Source of the DNA: Dyadobacter diqingensis
Lineage (GTDB): Bacteria; Bacteroidota; Bacteroidia; Cytophagales; Spirosomataceae
Length of the DNA: 64,000 nt
Direction: 5' to 3'
Assembly (NCBI RefSeq): GCF_024220585.1
Contig: NZ_JAMXKF010000010.1
Span: 62,359 to 126,358, forward strand
The notes under the pieces were generated by a model that worked only from the letters and a program-made list of their open reading frames with translations, did not search any database and was not told the origin of the DNA. Position 1 is the first letter of the stretch, and each line of letters begins with the position of its first letter. Shown here one piece after another: positions 9,688 to 17,670 of this stretch. The position numbers were made by a program, and so were the translations under genes.

Positions 9688-9705
9688 CGACAGATTGACG
9701 ATCCG

Positions 9706-10278
9706 ATGGAAAAAGTGATTCTGGATCTCTCCATGTCCCTGGACGGATATATTGCCGGTCCCGATGTTACGCCCAGGCAACCCATGGGTATAGGTGGAAA
9801 GCGGCTGCACGAATGGATATTTAGCGGAAAAACCGACATCGATGGCAGAATACTTGAAGAGGTCGTATCGTCTTCCGGTGCCGTCATTGTCGGTGGAAGA
9901 ACTTATGCAATCGCGATTGATGACGCCTGGGGAGGTGCTTCACCCTTTTCGATGCCAGCGTTTGTTGTAACCAACCAAAACCCGGTGAAAGCGATAAATG
10001 GGTTTGCTTATGTGCCAGAGGGGATATCCGTTGCATTGGAAAAAGCCAGGGAAGCTGCAAAAGGAAAGAATGTCTGGTTAATGGGCGGAGCCGGTATCGC
10101 TCAAAGTTATCTAAAAGCTGGCCTGGTTGATGAAATTCACATCCACATCATTCCGGTATTACTTTGCTGCGGTACGTTACTGTTTGAACAAATAGGAACC
10201 AGCCCAATCGAATTGGAGCGGATAAAAATCATAGAATCAGCGGGGGCGACGCATGTTTGGTTTAAAGTGGTCAAATGA
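9706..10278 (+). CDS. Dihydrofolate reductase / RibD C-terminal family protein
   Basis: A 190-residue protein with the N-terminal strand and substrate loop of the RibD_C/YwjB group (MEKVILDLSMSLDGYIAGPD). It also has an NADPH-binding GGRTY segment and a KNVWLMGGAGIAQSYL block near residue 125, and ends with the VDEIHIHIIPVLL strand. This family uses NADPH to reduce pterin- or pyrimidine-like substrates; the stand-alone forms in Bacteroidota mostly have unknown substrates. It follows DinB by 18 bases. Confidence 0.85.
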   Translation: MEKVILDLSMSLDGYIAGPDVTPRQPMGIGGKRLHEWIFSGKTDIDGRILEEVVSSSGAVIVGGRTYAIAIDDAWGGASPFSMPAFVVTNQNPVKAINGFAYVPEGISVALEKAREAAKGKNVWLMGGAGIAQSYLKAGLVDEIHIHIIPVLLCCGTLLFEQIGTSPIELERIKIIESAGATHVWFKVVK

Positions 10279-10426
10279 ATTGGCCTGGATAAAGATTGAT
10301 GTTTCCATCCCTTAAATTCTGCCCTTATCAAAGTTTATTTTGCATTTATTACATGTGCATCAGTATAATATCCGTATCACGTTATTTACTGAATGAATCA
10401 ATATCTCATACAAATTGCGGACCGAA

Positions 10427-11299
10427 ATGCTTAAAAAACTGCTTCTGGCGTTAACCTTTTTTCCTTGTGTCTTCGTAAAAGCGCAGATCACAAAAGATTC
10501 ACTCTTAATCGAAAACCATTACAGGGTATTTTATTTTAATAAACCTCAGTCGGCGAAAACAGGAGCCAGCCTTATTTTTGCGATGCATGGCTCTGGCGGT
10601 GATCCGCAGTCGCTTTTTGATAAAACAAGAAAACTGGAATCACAGGCTGTAACAGAAAACTTTATTCTGGTTTATCCGGCTGGCTATAAGCGTTACTGGA
10701 ACGAATGCAGAAAAGCTTCCACGGCGGCGGCTAATCAGGAAAATATTGATGAGGAAGCTTTTTTTGCCCAAATGATCACGTATTTCAAAACGAAGTACAA
10801 GATCAATGATAAGCACGTTTTTGCCACCGGTTTTTCGGGTGGCGGGCATATGACTTACAAACTGGGCCTTACAATGCCAAAAAAATTCAAGGCGCTTTCG
10901 GCCATTGTGGCCAATATGCCAACGCCTGAAAACATGGATTGTGGCGAAGCCAGAATTCCCATTGCAACGCAGATTATAAATGGCACGGCTGATGAGACAA
11001 ACCCCTACAATGGCGGTGAAGTGAAAACACCGGGTGTGACGCTGGGAAAGGTAAGGGCAACTGAGCAATCGTTTCAATACTGGGCTACTCTGGACGGCTA
11101 TCAGGGTACTCCGGTCAAAACCATTTTACACGATGCCGATACCAGCAACAACATCACCGTGGAAAGTTATTCTTACCGGAAGAAAAACAAACCTGAGGTA
11201 ACATTACTGAAAGTGGTTAACGGGAAACATCAGTTTTTGACTGATATAGATGTTTTTGAAGAATCCTGGAAGTTTTTCAAGAGGCAGATCACCGATTAG
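10427..11299 (+). CDS. Secreted alpha/beta-hydrolase, LpqC/PHB-depolymerase-like esterase
   Basis: About 290 residues from the ATG at 10427; the upstream TTG at 10415 would add four residues in front of a good signal peptide (MLKKLLLALTFFPC). The fold shows an oxyanion loop MHGSGGD at about residue 50, the nucleophile elbow GFSGGG, a NGTADE loop carrying the probable acid, and a late KHQF carrying the catalytic His. This order matches the LpqC / feruloyl-esterase / poly(3-hydroxybutyrate)-depolymerase group of secreted carboxylesterases. The true ester is unknown. It ends at a terminator shared with the convergent sialate esterase gene. Confidence 0.85.
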   Translation: MLKKLLLALTFFPCVFVKAQITKDSLLIENHYRVFYFNKPQSAKTGASLIFAMHGSGGDPQSLFDKTRKLESQAVTENFILVYPAGYKRYWNECRKASTAAANQENIDEEAFFAQMITYFKTKYKINDKHVFATGFSGGGHMTYKLGLTMPKKFKALSAIVANMPTPENMDCGEARIPIATQIINGTADETNPYNGGEVKTPGVTLGKVRATEQSFQYWATLDGYQGTPVKTILHDADTSNNITVESYSYRKKNKPEVTLLKVVNGKHQFLTDIDVFEESWKFFKRQITD

Positions 11300-11329
11300 A
11301 TTTTTCTAAAATAACTATAAGCGCAAAAG

Positions 11330-11373
11330 CAAAGGGCATTGCATACGAGATTTTTCGTGCGCAATGCCCTTTC
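11330..11373. terminator. Bidirectional terminator-like hairpin
   Basis: AAAGGGCATTGC pairs with GCAATGCCCTTT across an 18-base loop that itself holds ACGA/TCGT. It stands between two convergent genes; the T-run is short. Confidence 0.75.
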
Positions 11374-11395
11374 TTTAAATTATATCAAAAACTGC

Positions 11396-13360
11396 TTACT
11401 CGAATTTTTTCCCAACCGTTATTCCGGGCCAGCTATCGGTACGGAACGGGCTTGCAGGGAAACCAGCGGAATTATACAGATTGGCTTCAACCGGCGCATC
11501 CGACCAGGCATAATGAACCGAAACAGGTTTAAGTCCTTTCGGATGATGAACAACCACTTTGTTTCCGGTAATTTCTGCTTTGGCAGGATAAAAAACCTTA
11601 TCCTCTCCGGCAATTTCAAAACCTTTGAGTTCTCCGTCTTTGGCTACCAATTTATCGGGTGCAAATTTGAAACTTACGACCGCTTTCCCTTCACTGAAAG
11701 TCACTGCGTCAAACAATGGGGAGCTGTAATCGATTTTTTGCCCGTAATCCAGTTTCAAAGCATTGGTAGCCAGCCTGTGTGCAACGTCCTGTTTGTTGGT
11801 CGGGTGAATATCTTTTGCGTTTCCTACGTCAATGGTTACAGCCATTCCGGTTTTAGGTAGCTTTAAAGTCATGGTTTGCGCTTCACGAAGCTCTGCCCAG
11901 TTACTGCCTTTATTACTGTCCTGATTGCCGCCGAAGCTCGACAGCTGAACAAAATAGAATGACTCGTTGCCTGGTTTTCCATTCGCAGCCCATTGGTTGC
12001 GCCAGTCCTGAATCAGCAAAGGAAAACTCTGACGGTATTGGTAAGCCCTGGTGGTATTGGCTTCGCCCTGATACCAAAGATTGCCGCGTATCGCAAAAGG
12101 AACCAGTGGAGCAATCATCGCATTGTAGATCGTTGTGCCTACGTTGTTGCTGGAATGCATGTAATTGTGTTTGTCAGCGAATGAGGGCATTAAAAACCAC
12201 TCTTTTGCCAGACTTATTTTCTGCTGCTCATTGCCAACATAGAGATTGTCCGCCGAACCGACCAAACCTAGTCCGTACCACGGTGTGCTGATCATGTTTC
12301 CAAATTTGATAACCAGCTGATTGTCGCCGGATTTCCAGGTGTTTTCCGGAATTTCTATTTTTCTTACGCCTTTGATAATTCCCTCATTAACAAGTTTTCC
12401 GTTAATGTAAATGGCGTTATGGCTATCGTTTTCGGCAAGGGCAAGGGTTGTTTTTTGCGAAACCAGCTCCGCAGGAATGCTGATGGTTTTTGCCATGTAT
12501 CCATTGCCACGGAATGCCCAGATGTTTTTCCAGTCCCATTGACCAATAGGGCTATCCGCCTTTATCCATTTTGAAAAATCATAACCGGGCTCAGTGTACC
12601 TGGCTTCGTCAGCGCTTGAAGGGTTAATCTGCGGATCTTTGAATAACTGTTTCCGGAGTTTCGCATCGAGGCGGGCATCTGCTTCGTCCCAGTTTTTTGG
12701 CAGATTATTTGCATAACCTTTCAATTCTTCATTGCTTAACATGCCTTCTTTACTGATCCAGCCTTCCACTTGTGAGCCGCCCCAGGAGGAATGAAGAATA
12801 CCGATCGGGACGTTTAATTTCTGATACAGCTCACGGGCGAAGAAAAAGCCTACTGCGGTAAAACTGCCGACCGTTTCGGGTGAAGCGATCATCCAGGAGC
12901 CGTTTTTCAGGTCTTTCTGCACAGCCATCGTAACCTCATGATCCACATTGAAATGACGGATTTTAGGGAAATCGGCGTTCTTTTTTTCTTCTTCAAAATT
13001 ATTGGCCTGCTGTACTTTAAATTCCATGTTCGACTGACCGGAACAAAGCCATACTTCACCGATCAGAATATCTTCAACCGCTGCTTTTCCTGATTTTGCA
13101 GTGGCCGTCATTTGATAAGGTCCACCGGCTTCCAGCGGGGCAAATCTGACGATCCATTTTCCGGCTGTATCAGCAGTTGCCGTTAATGTCTGACGGCCCA
13201 GCGTTACCGTTACTTTTTCCTGCGGTGTAGCCCATCCCCAGACCGGAATAGGTTTTTGGCGTTGTAACACAACATGGTCTGAGAAGAGGCGGGCCAGTTT
13301 GACCTGAGCAAAACTTGTAGTGCCTGATATAAGAAGTACAAAGAACAGTAATCTTTTCAT
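11396..13360 (-). CDS. Sialate O-acetylesterase-like SGNH hydrolase
   Basis: A 654-residue exported enzyme. After a signal peptide (MKRLLFFVLLISGTTSFAQ) comes a small beta-domain, then an SGNH hydrolase split by a jelly-roll insert at about residues 260-400. Block I is WLCSGQSNMEF with the nucleophilic Ser, block III includes NLWYQGEANT, and the catalytic Asp-His pair is in KDIHPTNKQ. Family knowledge: such enzymes remove O-acetyl groups from sialic acid or plant polysaccharides in the periplasm. No polysaccharide-utilisation genes (SusC/SusD) accompany it. It runs in the same direction as the large phosphoesterase upstream, but a hairpin separates them. Confidence 0.9.
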   Translation of the reverse strand: MKRLLFFVLLISGTTSFAQVKLARLFSDHVVLQRQKPIPVWGWATPQEKVTVTLGRQTLTATADTAGKWIVRFAPLEAGGPYQMTATAKSGKAAVEDILIGEVWLCSGQSNMEFKVQQANNFEEEKKNADFPKIRHFNVDHEVTMAVQKDLKNGSWMIASPETVGSFTAVGFFFARELYQKLNVPIGILHSSWGGSQVEGWISKEGMLSNEELKGYANNLPKNWDEADARLDAKLRKQLFKDPQINPSSADEARYTEPGYDFSKWIKADSPIGQWDWKNIWAFRGNGYMAKTISIPAELVSQKTTLALAENDSHNAIYINGKLVNEGIIKGVRKIEIPENTWKSGDNQLVIKFGNMISTPWYGLGLVGSADNLYVGNEQQKISLAKEWFLMPSFADKHNYMHSSNNVGTTIYNAMIAPLVPFAIRGNLWYQGEANTTRAYQYRQSFPLLIQDWRNQWAANGKPGNESFYFVQLSSFGGNQDSNKGSNWAELREAQTMTLKLPKTGMAVTIDVGNAKDIHPTNKQDVAHRLATNALKLDYGQKIDYSSPLFDAVTFSEGKAVVSFKFAPDKLVAKDGELKGFEIAGEDKVFYPAKAEITGNKVVVHHPKGLKPVSVHYAWSDAPVEANLYNSAGFPASPFRTDSWPGITVGKKFE

Positions 13361-13467
13361 TGCGTTTAAATCTGATGGATTAGGTATAAAGCAGAAATCT
13401 GGCGCAACTTACCTAAGTTTTGGGCTGGTGACAATAAAATCGCCGTCATTTTTAATTCATTGGACAA

Positions 13468-13501
13468 GAGAAAGGTCCGGCGTAGCCGCCAGACCTTTCT
13501 C
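13468..13501 (-). terminator. Terminator of the large phosphoesterase gene
   Basis: A 15-bp stem with one mismatch (GAGAAAGGTCCGGCG against CGCCAGACCTTTCTC) around a four-base TAGC loop, 47 bases past the stop codon at 13548. The following T-run is weak. Confidence 0.7.
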
Positions 13502-13547
13502 CGTTTCGTTTGTTCTCTGTGGAAGTTTATGAATCGATTCGTATCGG

Positions 13548-16500
13548 CTATTTTTTGATGATTTTGTAATGTATAACCTTGTCCTTATTCTGGCTTGACA
13601 AAATAAATGCACCTGCTGAAAAACCGGATAAGTCCAGTTCTGTAAGGCTTCCCGGCACAGAAAGATAGCGAACAACCACGCCCCTGGCATCGGTAATTCT
13701 AACCGTTTCGTAGAGTAACGGCGTGCTGAAATATACCTTGTTATCAGTCGGGTTAGGGTAGAGAGTACTTAATGTTCCTGCGGCTTGCGGCACTTCCGTA
13801 GTACCCACACGAGCCGGCGCTGTCAGTGCATCCTGACTTAAAACCACCTCCATGTCGAATTGAACGTCCGAACTGGTCAGGCTGTTTTGATGCAGTTCAA
13901 CCGCGACGGTGTTGGTTGCGTTGAATGGTTCTTTCCGGAAATAGTTGCCGTCGTTGGGGATCACAACGGTTTGCCAGATATACTCGGGAGAGCCATTGGA
14001 GAATGTCGTGTCCGTAATGGGGCGCGTGGGCATATTGGGGTCGCGGGGTAATAACTCTTTGCCGTTGACATAAATGATGACACCATCATCACGTTTATAG
14101 TTGACGATGATGGATTTATAAATCGTATTGGAAAGATCCGGCGCAGCAAACGTTTTTCTGAAATAATAGGTCGTCCAACGGTTCCCGCAGGGCGTTGTCA
14201 CGCAACCCGGGATCAGATGTGCTTCATTGGCATTAATCTCGTAACAGGCCAGTTCAGCGGGACATGCGGGAATCGTCCAACGCTCGGAATCTTCACCGTT
14301 GGGTGAATAACCAAAAGGAGCAACTCCCTGTGGCCAGCTTACAAACGTATTGTAATAGTCTATGATTTTATTACTGCCCTTCCAGCTTAGAACTTCGGTG
14401 ACACCGCCCGGCACATTGATATAATCCACGGGTTTTACGCCGGTGGCCAGATATTTCCACTGGTCGCCGGACGAGATCAGTGTGAGTGAACCTCTTGGAT
14501 TCCGTCCGGAACCCTGGCCGCCAATACCACCTCCACCCGCCAGTCTGCCCACTACAAACTCCCCATAATGTGTGTCTGACAACAGATAATGAAAATATGA
14601 CGGGAAGTTTCCAATGTAGCGATTCTTGAAGTGATTCAACGAGGCCTGAGCAGGCGTAATGTCTGAGCTCTTGTCATAGATCCAGATTCCGTCTTTGTTA
14701 AAGGCCGTTGCTCCCTGCAATGTGTTGTGTTTTCCTGCTTTGGGGTCCAGGTTATAGGCCGTGCTGATGCTGTTGATTTTGTAGAATTTCAGATATTCAC
14801 GAAATACCAGATCCTCGGCACTTACTCCCCAGAATATACTGGCCAGGTCTTCCTGTTTGTAATAATGCCGGACGGTTACCTGTTGTGTACCGCTAAGCTC
14901 AGTGGCAGGCTTAACCGACCAGTAGCGGTTCATGATCCGCCAGTTCGAGCTGAACGACCGGGTTCTGTCGGCTCTCACATAATTGTCGGGGAAAAAAGCC
15001 CCGACATTGGTGCGTCCGGCAGCGCCGCTCAGTTTTACTTCAAAAGGCGCCACACCCACTTTGCCAATGTTGATGTCATGTTTATTGATGGACAACAGCA
15101 GATTGGCGTTGTTGTCGGTGTAATGCGTAAAACTTGTATTCTGGTTGAGTGCCTCGGTGCATTCGCAGGTTGCAATCCGCGTGGTGCTGTCGGTTCGGGG
15201 AACAGTGAAATTGTCCAGATCCTTGTAGATCACAAACTGGTCGAGCACTTGCTTATTGGTACCGATAAATTTGGCAGTAAGACGTTTGTTTTCAACCTCG
15301 ATGTGCATAGACCCTCCCATGAAAATGGCCGATTGCATGATTTTACTGATCAGCGACGGATTTTGAAGCAGCTGGCTTGCCGTACCTTCGTTTGGCCTGC
15401 CGCCACCACCGTTTACGACATAAATGATCCCCTCGTTCTGGGTTGCTGCGCTCGTTTTGTAATAAAAACATGAATTGGCTGTGCCGTCGTATCTTCCGCT
15501 TCCCTGGGCATTGCTGCCGACAGCAGGGTTATGTGTGGCCTGATTGAAGGAAGCCGATGTCTGAGAATGGCCCCGCATTAACCGGGAACGTTGATAATCA
15601 TGGCTGTGTCCGCCGAGTACGATATCAACTTTGTTAGAATCCAGTAGCGGGATCAGATTCTGGCGTGTGGCTGTCAGCTCATCTTCCGTATCGGAATTGT
15701 GTGAGCCTCCACTGTATGGCGGCATATGCGTAAAAACGATGACCCAGTTGATATCAGGATCCGCTTTGGCTTTTACCAGGTCCCTTTTCAGCCATTTATA
15801 CTGCTCACCGCTTGTGGTCAGTATCTTGACCGGCGTGTCACCTGATTTTTCATATCCATAGGTATCCAGACTGATGAAATGGATGTTACCGTAGTTGAAA
15901 GAATAATACGCTTCCGTCCCGGAAGGTTCTCCTCCGCCTTCACCATTTTTAAAGTTGTCGGCCACGGAGTAATAATGGACATTTTTTGTAAAACGGTTGG
16001 TTTCCCGTTGAGGAACTGTTAACGCGCCGTCGTAGTAATCATGATTTCCCGGAGTTGCATAAAACGGAGTCTGTCGGAAAATCCAGTCGTACCGGCCCCT
16101 CCCTTTATCAAAAATATGGTCCTGATATTGCGCCTCCGTTCCCTGTTCGTAGGCGTTATCGCCAAGCCATAGCCAAAGGTCCATTGGGCCGGTTTTGTTT
16201 ACCGTCATATAATTCTGAAACGATGCGATGGTGCTGTCCTGTCGGTTATTGAAATCTGTTTTAGGCAATGCCCCGAAATCGCCAAGCACCCACATTTGTA
16301 TTTTCTTCTTTGAACCAGGCGGAGGAGGCGTCCGGAACACATGATTGACTGATTTTTCTAAAATGAGAGTCTGTTCGGTCGGATTGGAGTAATTGTAGGC
16401 AGTTCCGATATAATAGTTATAAAGTCGGTCCGTGGCAAGGTCTGTCAGGATAATCTTATGTTCGGTAGAGGCCGTGGTTTCGTCCACAATCCTGCCCCCG

Positions 16501-16718
16501 TTGCTTAATCCCTCGAATTCTTCTGCGTATACCACACGGCCCAACGTCGGGATATCTGTTCGCCAGCGGATCGTTACGGAACTACGCGTAAAATTTTCAT
16601 TTCGCCTGATAGAGTAGGCCATCTGGAGGTATGGCCCGCGCACAACAACGGGTGTCTGACAAAGCGCTTCCAGCGAAGACAGCAGACAATACATCAGTAC
16701 TAGTATAGCTTGTCTCAT
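13548..16718 (-). CDS. Very large T9SS-exported metallophosphoesterase
   Basis: A 1056-residue paralogue of the enzyme at 3079-5178. It has a signal peptide, a fibronectin-like domain opening VRGPYLQMAYS, and a calcineurin-like domain with GDFG, LGDNAYEQG, GNHDYYDG, THMPPYSGG and GGHSHDYQRSR, all expected metal-ligand blocks. After about residue 500 a long extension holds an immunoglobulin-like segment, then a beta-rich region with two close cysteine pairs (CPAELAC and CVTTPCG), and finally a type IX secretion tail (LYPNPTDNKVYF...). The extension has no clear counterpart in the 699-residue paralogue and may bind a surface or polymer. Activity on phosphate esters is inferred from the motifs. 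Confidence 0.88.
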   Translation of the reverse strand: MRQAILVLMYCLLSSLEALCQTPVVVRGPYLQMAYSIRRNENFTRSSVTIRWRTDIPTLGRVVYAEEFEGLSNGGRIVDETTASTEHKIILTDLATDRLYNYYIGTAYNYSNPTEQTLILEKSVNHVFRTPPPPGSKKKIQMWVLGDFGALPKTDFNNRQDSTIASFQNYMTVNKTGPMDLWLWLGDNAYEQGTEAQYQDHIFDKGRGRYDWIFRQTPFYATPGNHDYYDGALTVPQRETNRFTKNVHYYSVADNFKNGEGGGEPSGTEAYYSFNYGNIHFISLDTYGYEKSGDTPVKILTTSGEQYKWLKRDLVKAKADPDINWVIVFTHMPPYSGGSHNSDTEDELTATRQNLIPLLDSNKVDIVLGGHSHDYQRSRLMRGHSQTSASFNQATHNPAVGSNAQGSGRYDGTANSCFYYKTSAATQNEGIIYVVNGGGGRPNEGTASQLLQNPSLISKIMQSAIFMGGSMHIEVENKRLTAKFIGTNKQVLDQFVIYKDLDNFTVPRTDSTTRIATCECTEALNQNTSFTHYTDNNANLLLSINKHDINIGKVGVAPFEVKLSGAAGRTNVGAFFPDNYVRADRTRSFSSNWRIMNRYWSVKPATELSGTQQVTVRHYYKQEDLASIFWGVSAEDLVFREYLKFYKINSISTAYNLDPKAGKHNTLQGATAFNKDGIWIYDKSSDITPAQASLNHFKNRYIGNFPSYFHYLLSDTHYGEFVVGRLAGGGGIGGQGSGRNPRGSLTLISSGDQWKYLATGVKPVDYINVPGGVTEVLSWKGSNKIIDYYNTFVSWPQGVAPFGYSPNGEDSERWTIPACPAELACYEINANEAHLIPGCVTTPCGNRWTTYYFRKTFAAPDLSNTIYKSIIVNYKRDDGVIIYVNGKELLPRDPNMPTRPITDTTFSNGSPEYIWQTVVIPNDGNYFRKEPFNATNTVAVELHQNSLTSSDVQFDMEVVLSQDALTAPARVGTTEVPQAAGTLSTLYPNPTDNKVYFSTPLLYETVRITDARGVVVRYLSVPGSLTELDLSGFSAGAFILSSQNKDKVIHYKIIKK

Positions 16719-16976
16719 GGTTAAAAAAGAGGTAAGGTGAATAAAAAGAGTGCGGAAAAGTATTACCTAAAAATTACTGTTTTTTCTTTAAAAATGCAAA
16801 TTTTATTTTATATATTTAAGAAGTTATATTACTGCCAGTCAATTAGTTAACGGTAGCTGGCAGGGCTGCATTTTCGATAGCTCCAAGTGTGTATCAAGGC
16901 ATTTGGAGGACGGATAGGCTTGGGTCATATCCGATGCGATCTGAAAGTTTAAAGTACCTCCTTACCTCTTAATGAA

Positions 16977-17540
16977 ATGACAAAAACTATGCGATTTTTG
17001 AGTTGCAAATGGCTCCTCGCCATAGCACTGTTTACGTGTTTGCTTGCTTGCAAAGGAGAAGACGGAGAAGTCGGTCCGGCGGGTCCGGCCGGGCCCGCCG
17101 GGGCACAGGGAATACAGGGTGTAGCGGGTTCCACGGCCAATCTGGTGGTCTCAGCCTGGACGAAGGTCGCCAGTACGGCATGGGTAGCCAATCAGAATTC
17201 ATCCTACTTTTTGGTATCTCTGGATGAGAAGACCATTACACAGGCTAATCTGGATAAGGCGCTGGTAATGGCTTATTACCGGAATTCAGGAAGAGATAAT
17301 GTTGTTTTTTCCCTCCCAACCGCAAACCAGGACCTTGCTTTGGGCTTTTTCATGCAGGTACGCGACAGCAAAGGTACCATGAACTTTGACCTGACCTATG
17401 GCCAGCCACGGCTGGAACCGATTGATTTCGACCTGGAATTTCGCTGGGTGATTATTCCGCCTGCCACGGGAGGCCGTTTGAAACATATTGACTGGACAAA
17501 TTATTCAGCCGTAAAACAGGAGCTGGGTCTTAGGGATTAA
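16977..17540 (+). CDS. Collagen-like lipoprotein
   Basis: A 187-residue probable lipoprotein: signal peptide with lipobox CLLAC at about residue 25. A collagen-type G-x-y run of about eight triplets follows directly (GEDGEVGPAGPAGPAGAQG, then IQGVAG), then a globular beta-rich domain of about 130 residues with no recognisable family. The short collagen stalk may trimerise the domain away from the membrane. Upstream, 16719-16976 (258 bases) shows no gene; it probably holds divergent promoters. In many Bacteroidota similar small proteins are just called hypothetical. Confidence 0.75.
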   Translation: MTKTMRFLSCKWLLAIALFTCLLACKGEDGEVGPAGPAGPAGAQGIQGVAGSTANLVVSAWTKVASTAWVANQNSSYFLVSLDEKTITQANLDKALVMAYYRNSGRDNVVFSLPTANQDLALGFFMQVRDSKGTMNFDLTYGQPRLEPIDFDLEFRWVIIPPATGGRLKHIDWTNYSAVKQELGLRD

Positions 17541-17609
17541 ATACTTACTCTCAACGCTATACGTGTAACCGTTCAGGCAAATAAATCAACGGGCTTGTAT
17601 GGCTTTCCC

Positions 17610-17645
17610 GGGCATAATTACGATGATGATATCGTCTTATGCCCA
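17610..17645. other. Imperfect hairpin between convergent genes
   Basis: GGGCATAATTACGAT and ATCGTCTTATGCCC form an interrupted stem. There is no T-run on either side, so it could be a weak terminator or an RNA-processing hairpin. Confidence 0.35.
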
Positions 17646-17670
17646 GGAAATACTTGACTCGTAAGCCTGC

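Noticed and set aside
14727..15473. A 248-codon open frame on the plus strand
   Set aside because: It is antisense to the 1056-residue phosphoesterase, whose metal-ligand motifs prove the minus frame; the antisense protein has no recognisable domain.
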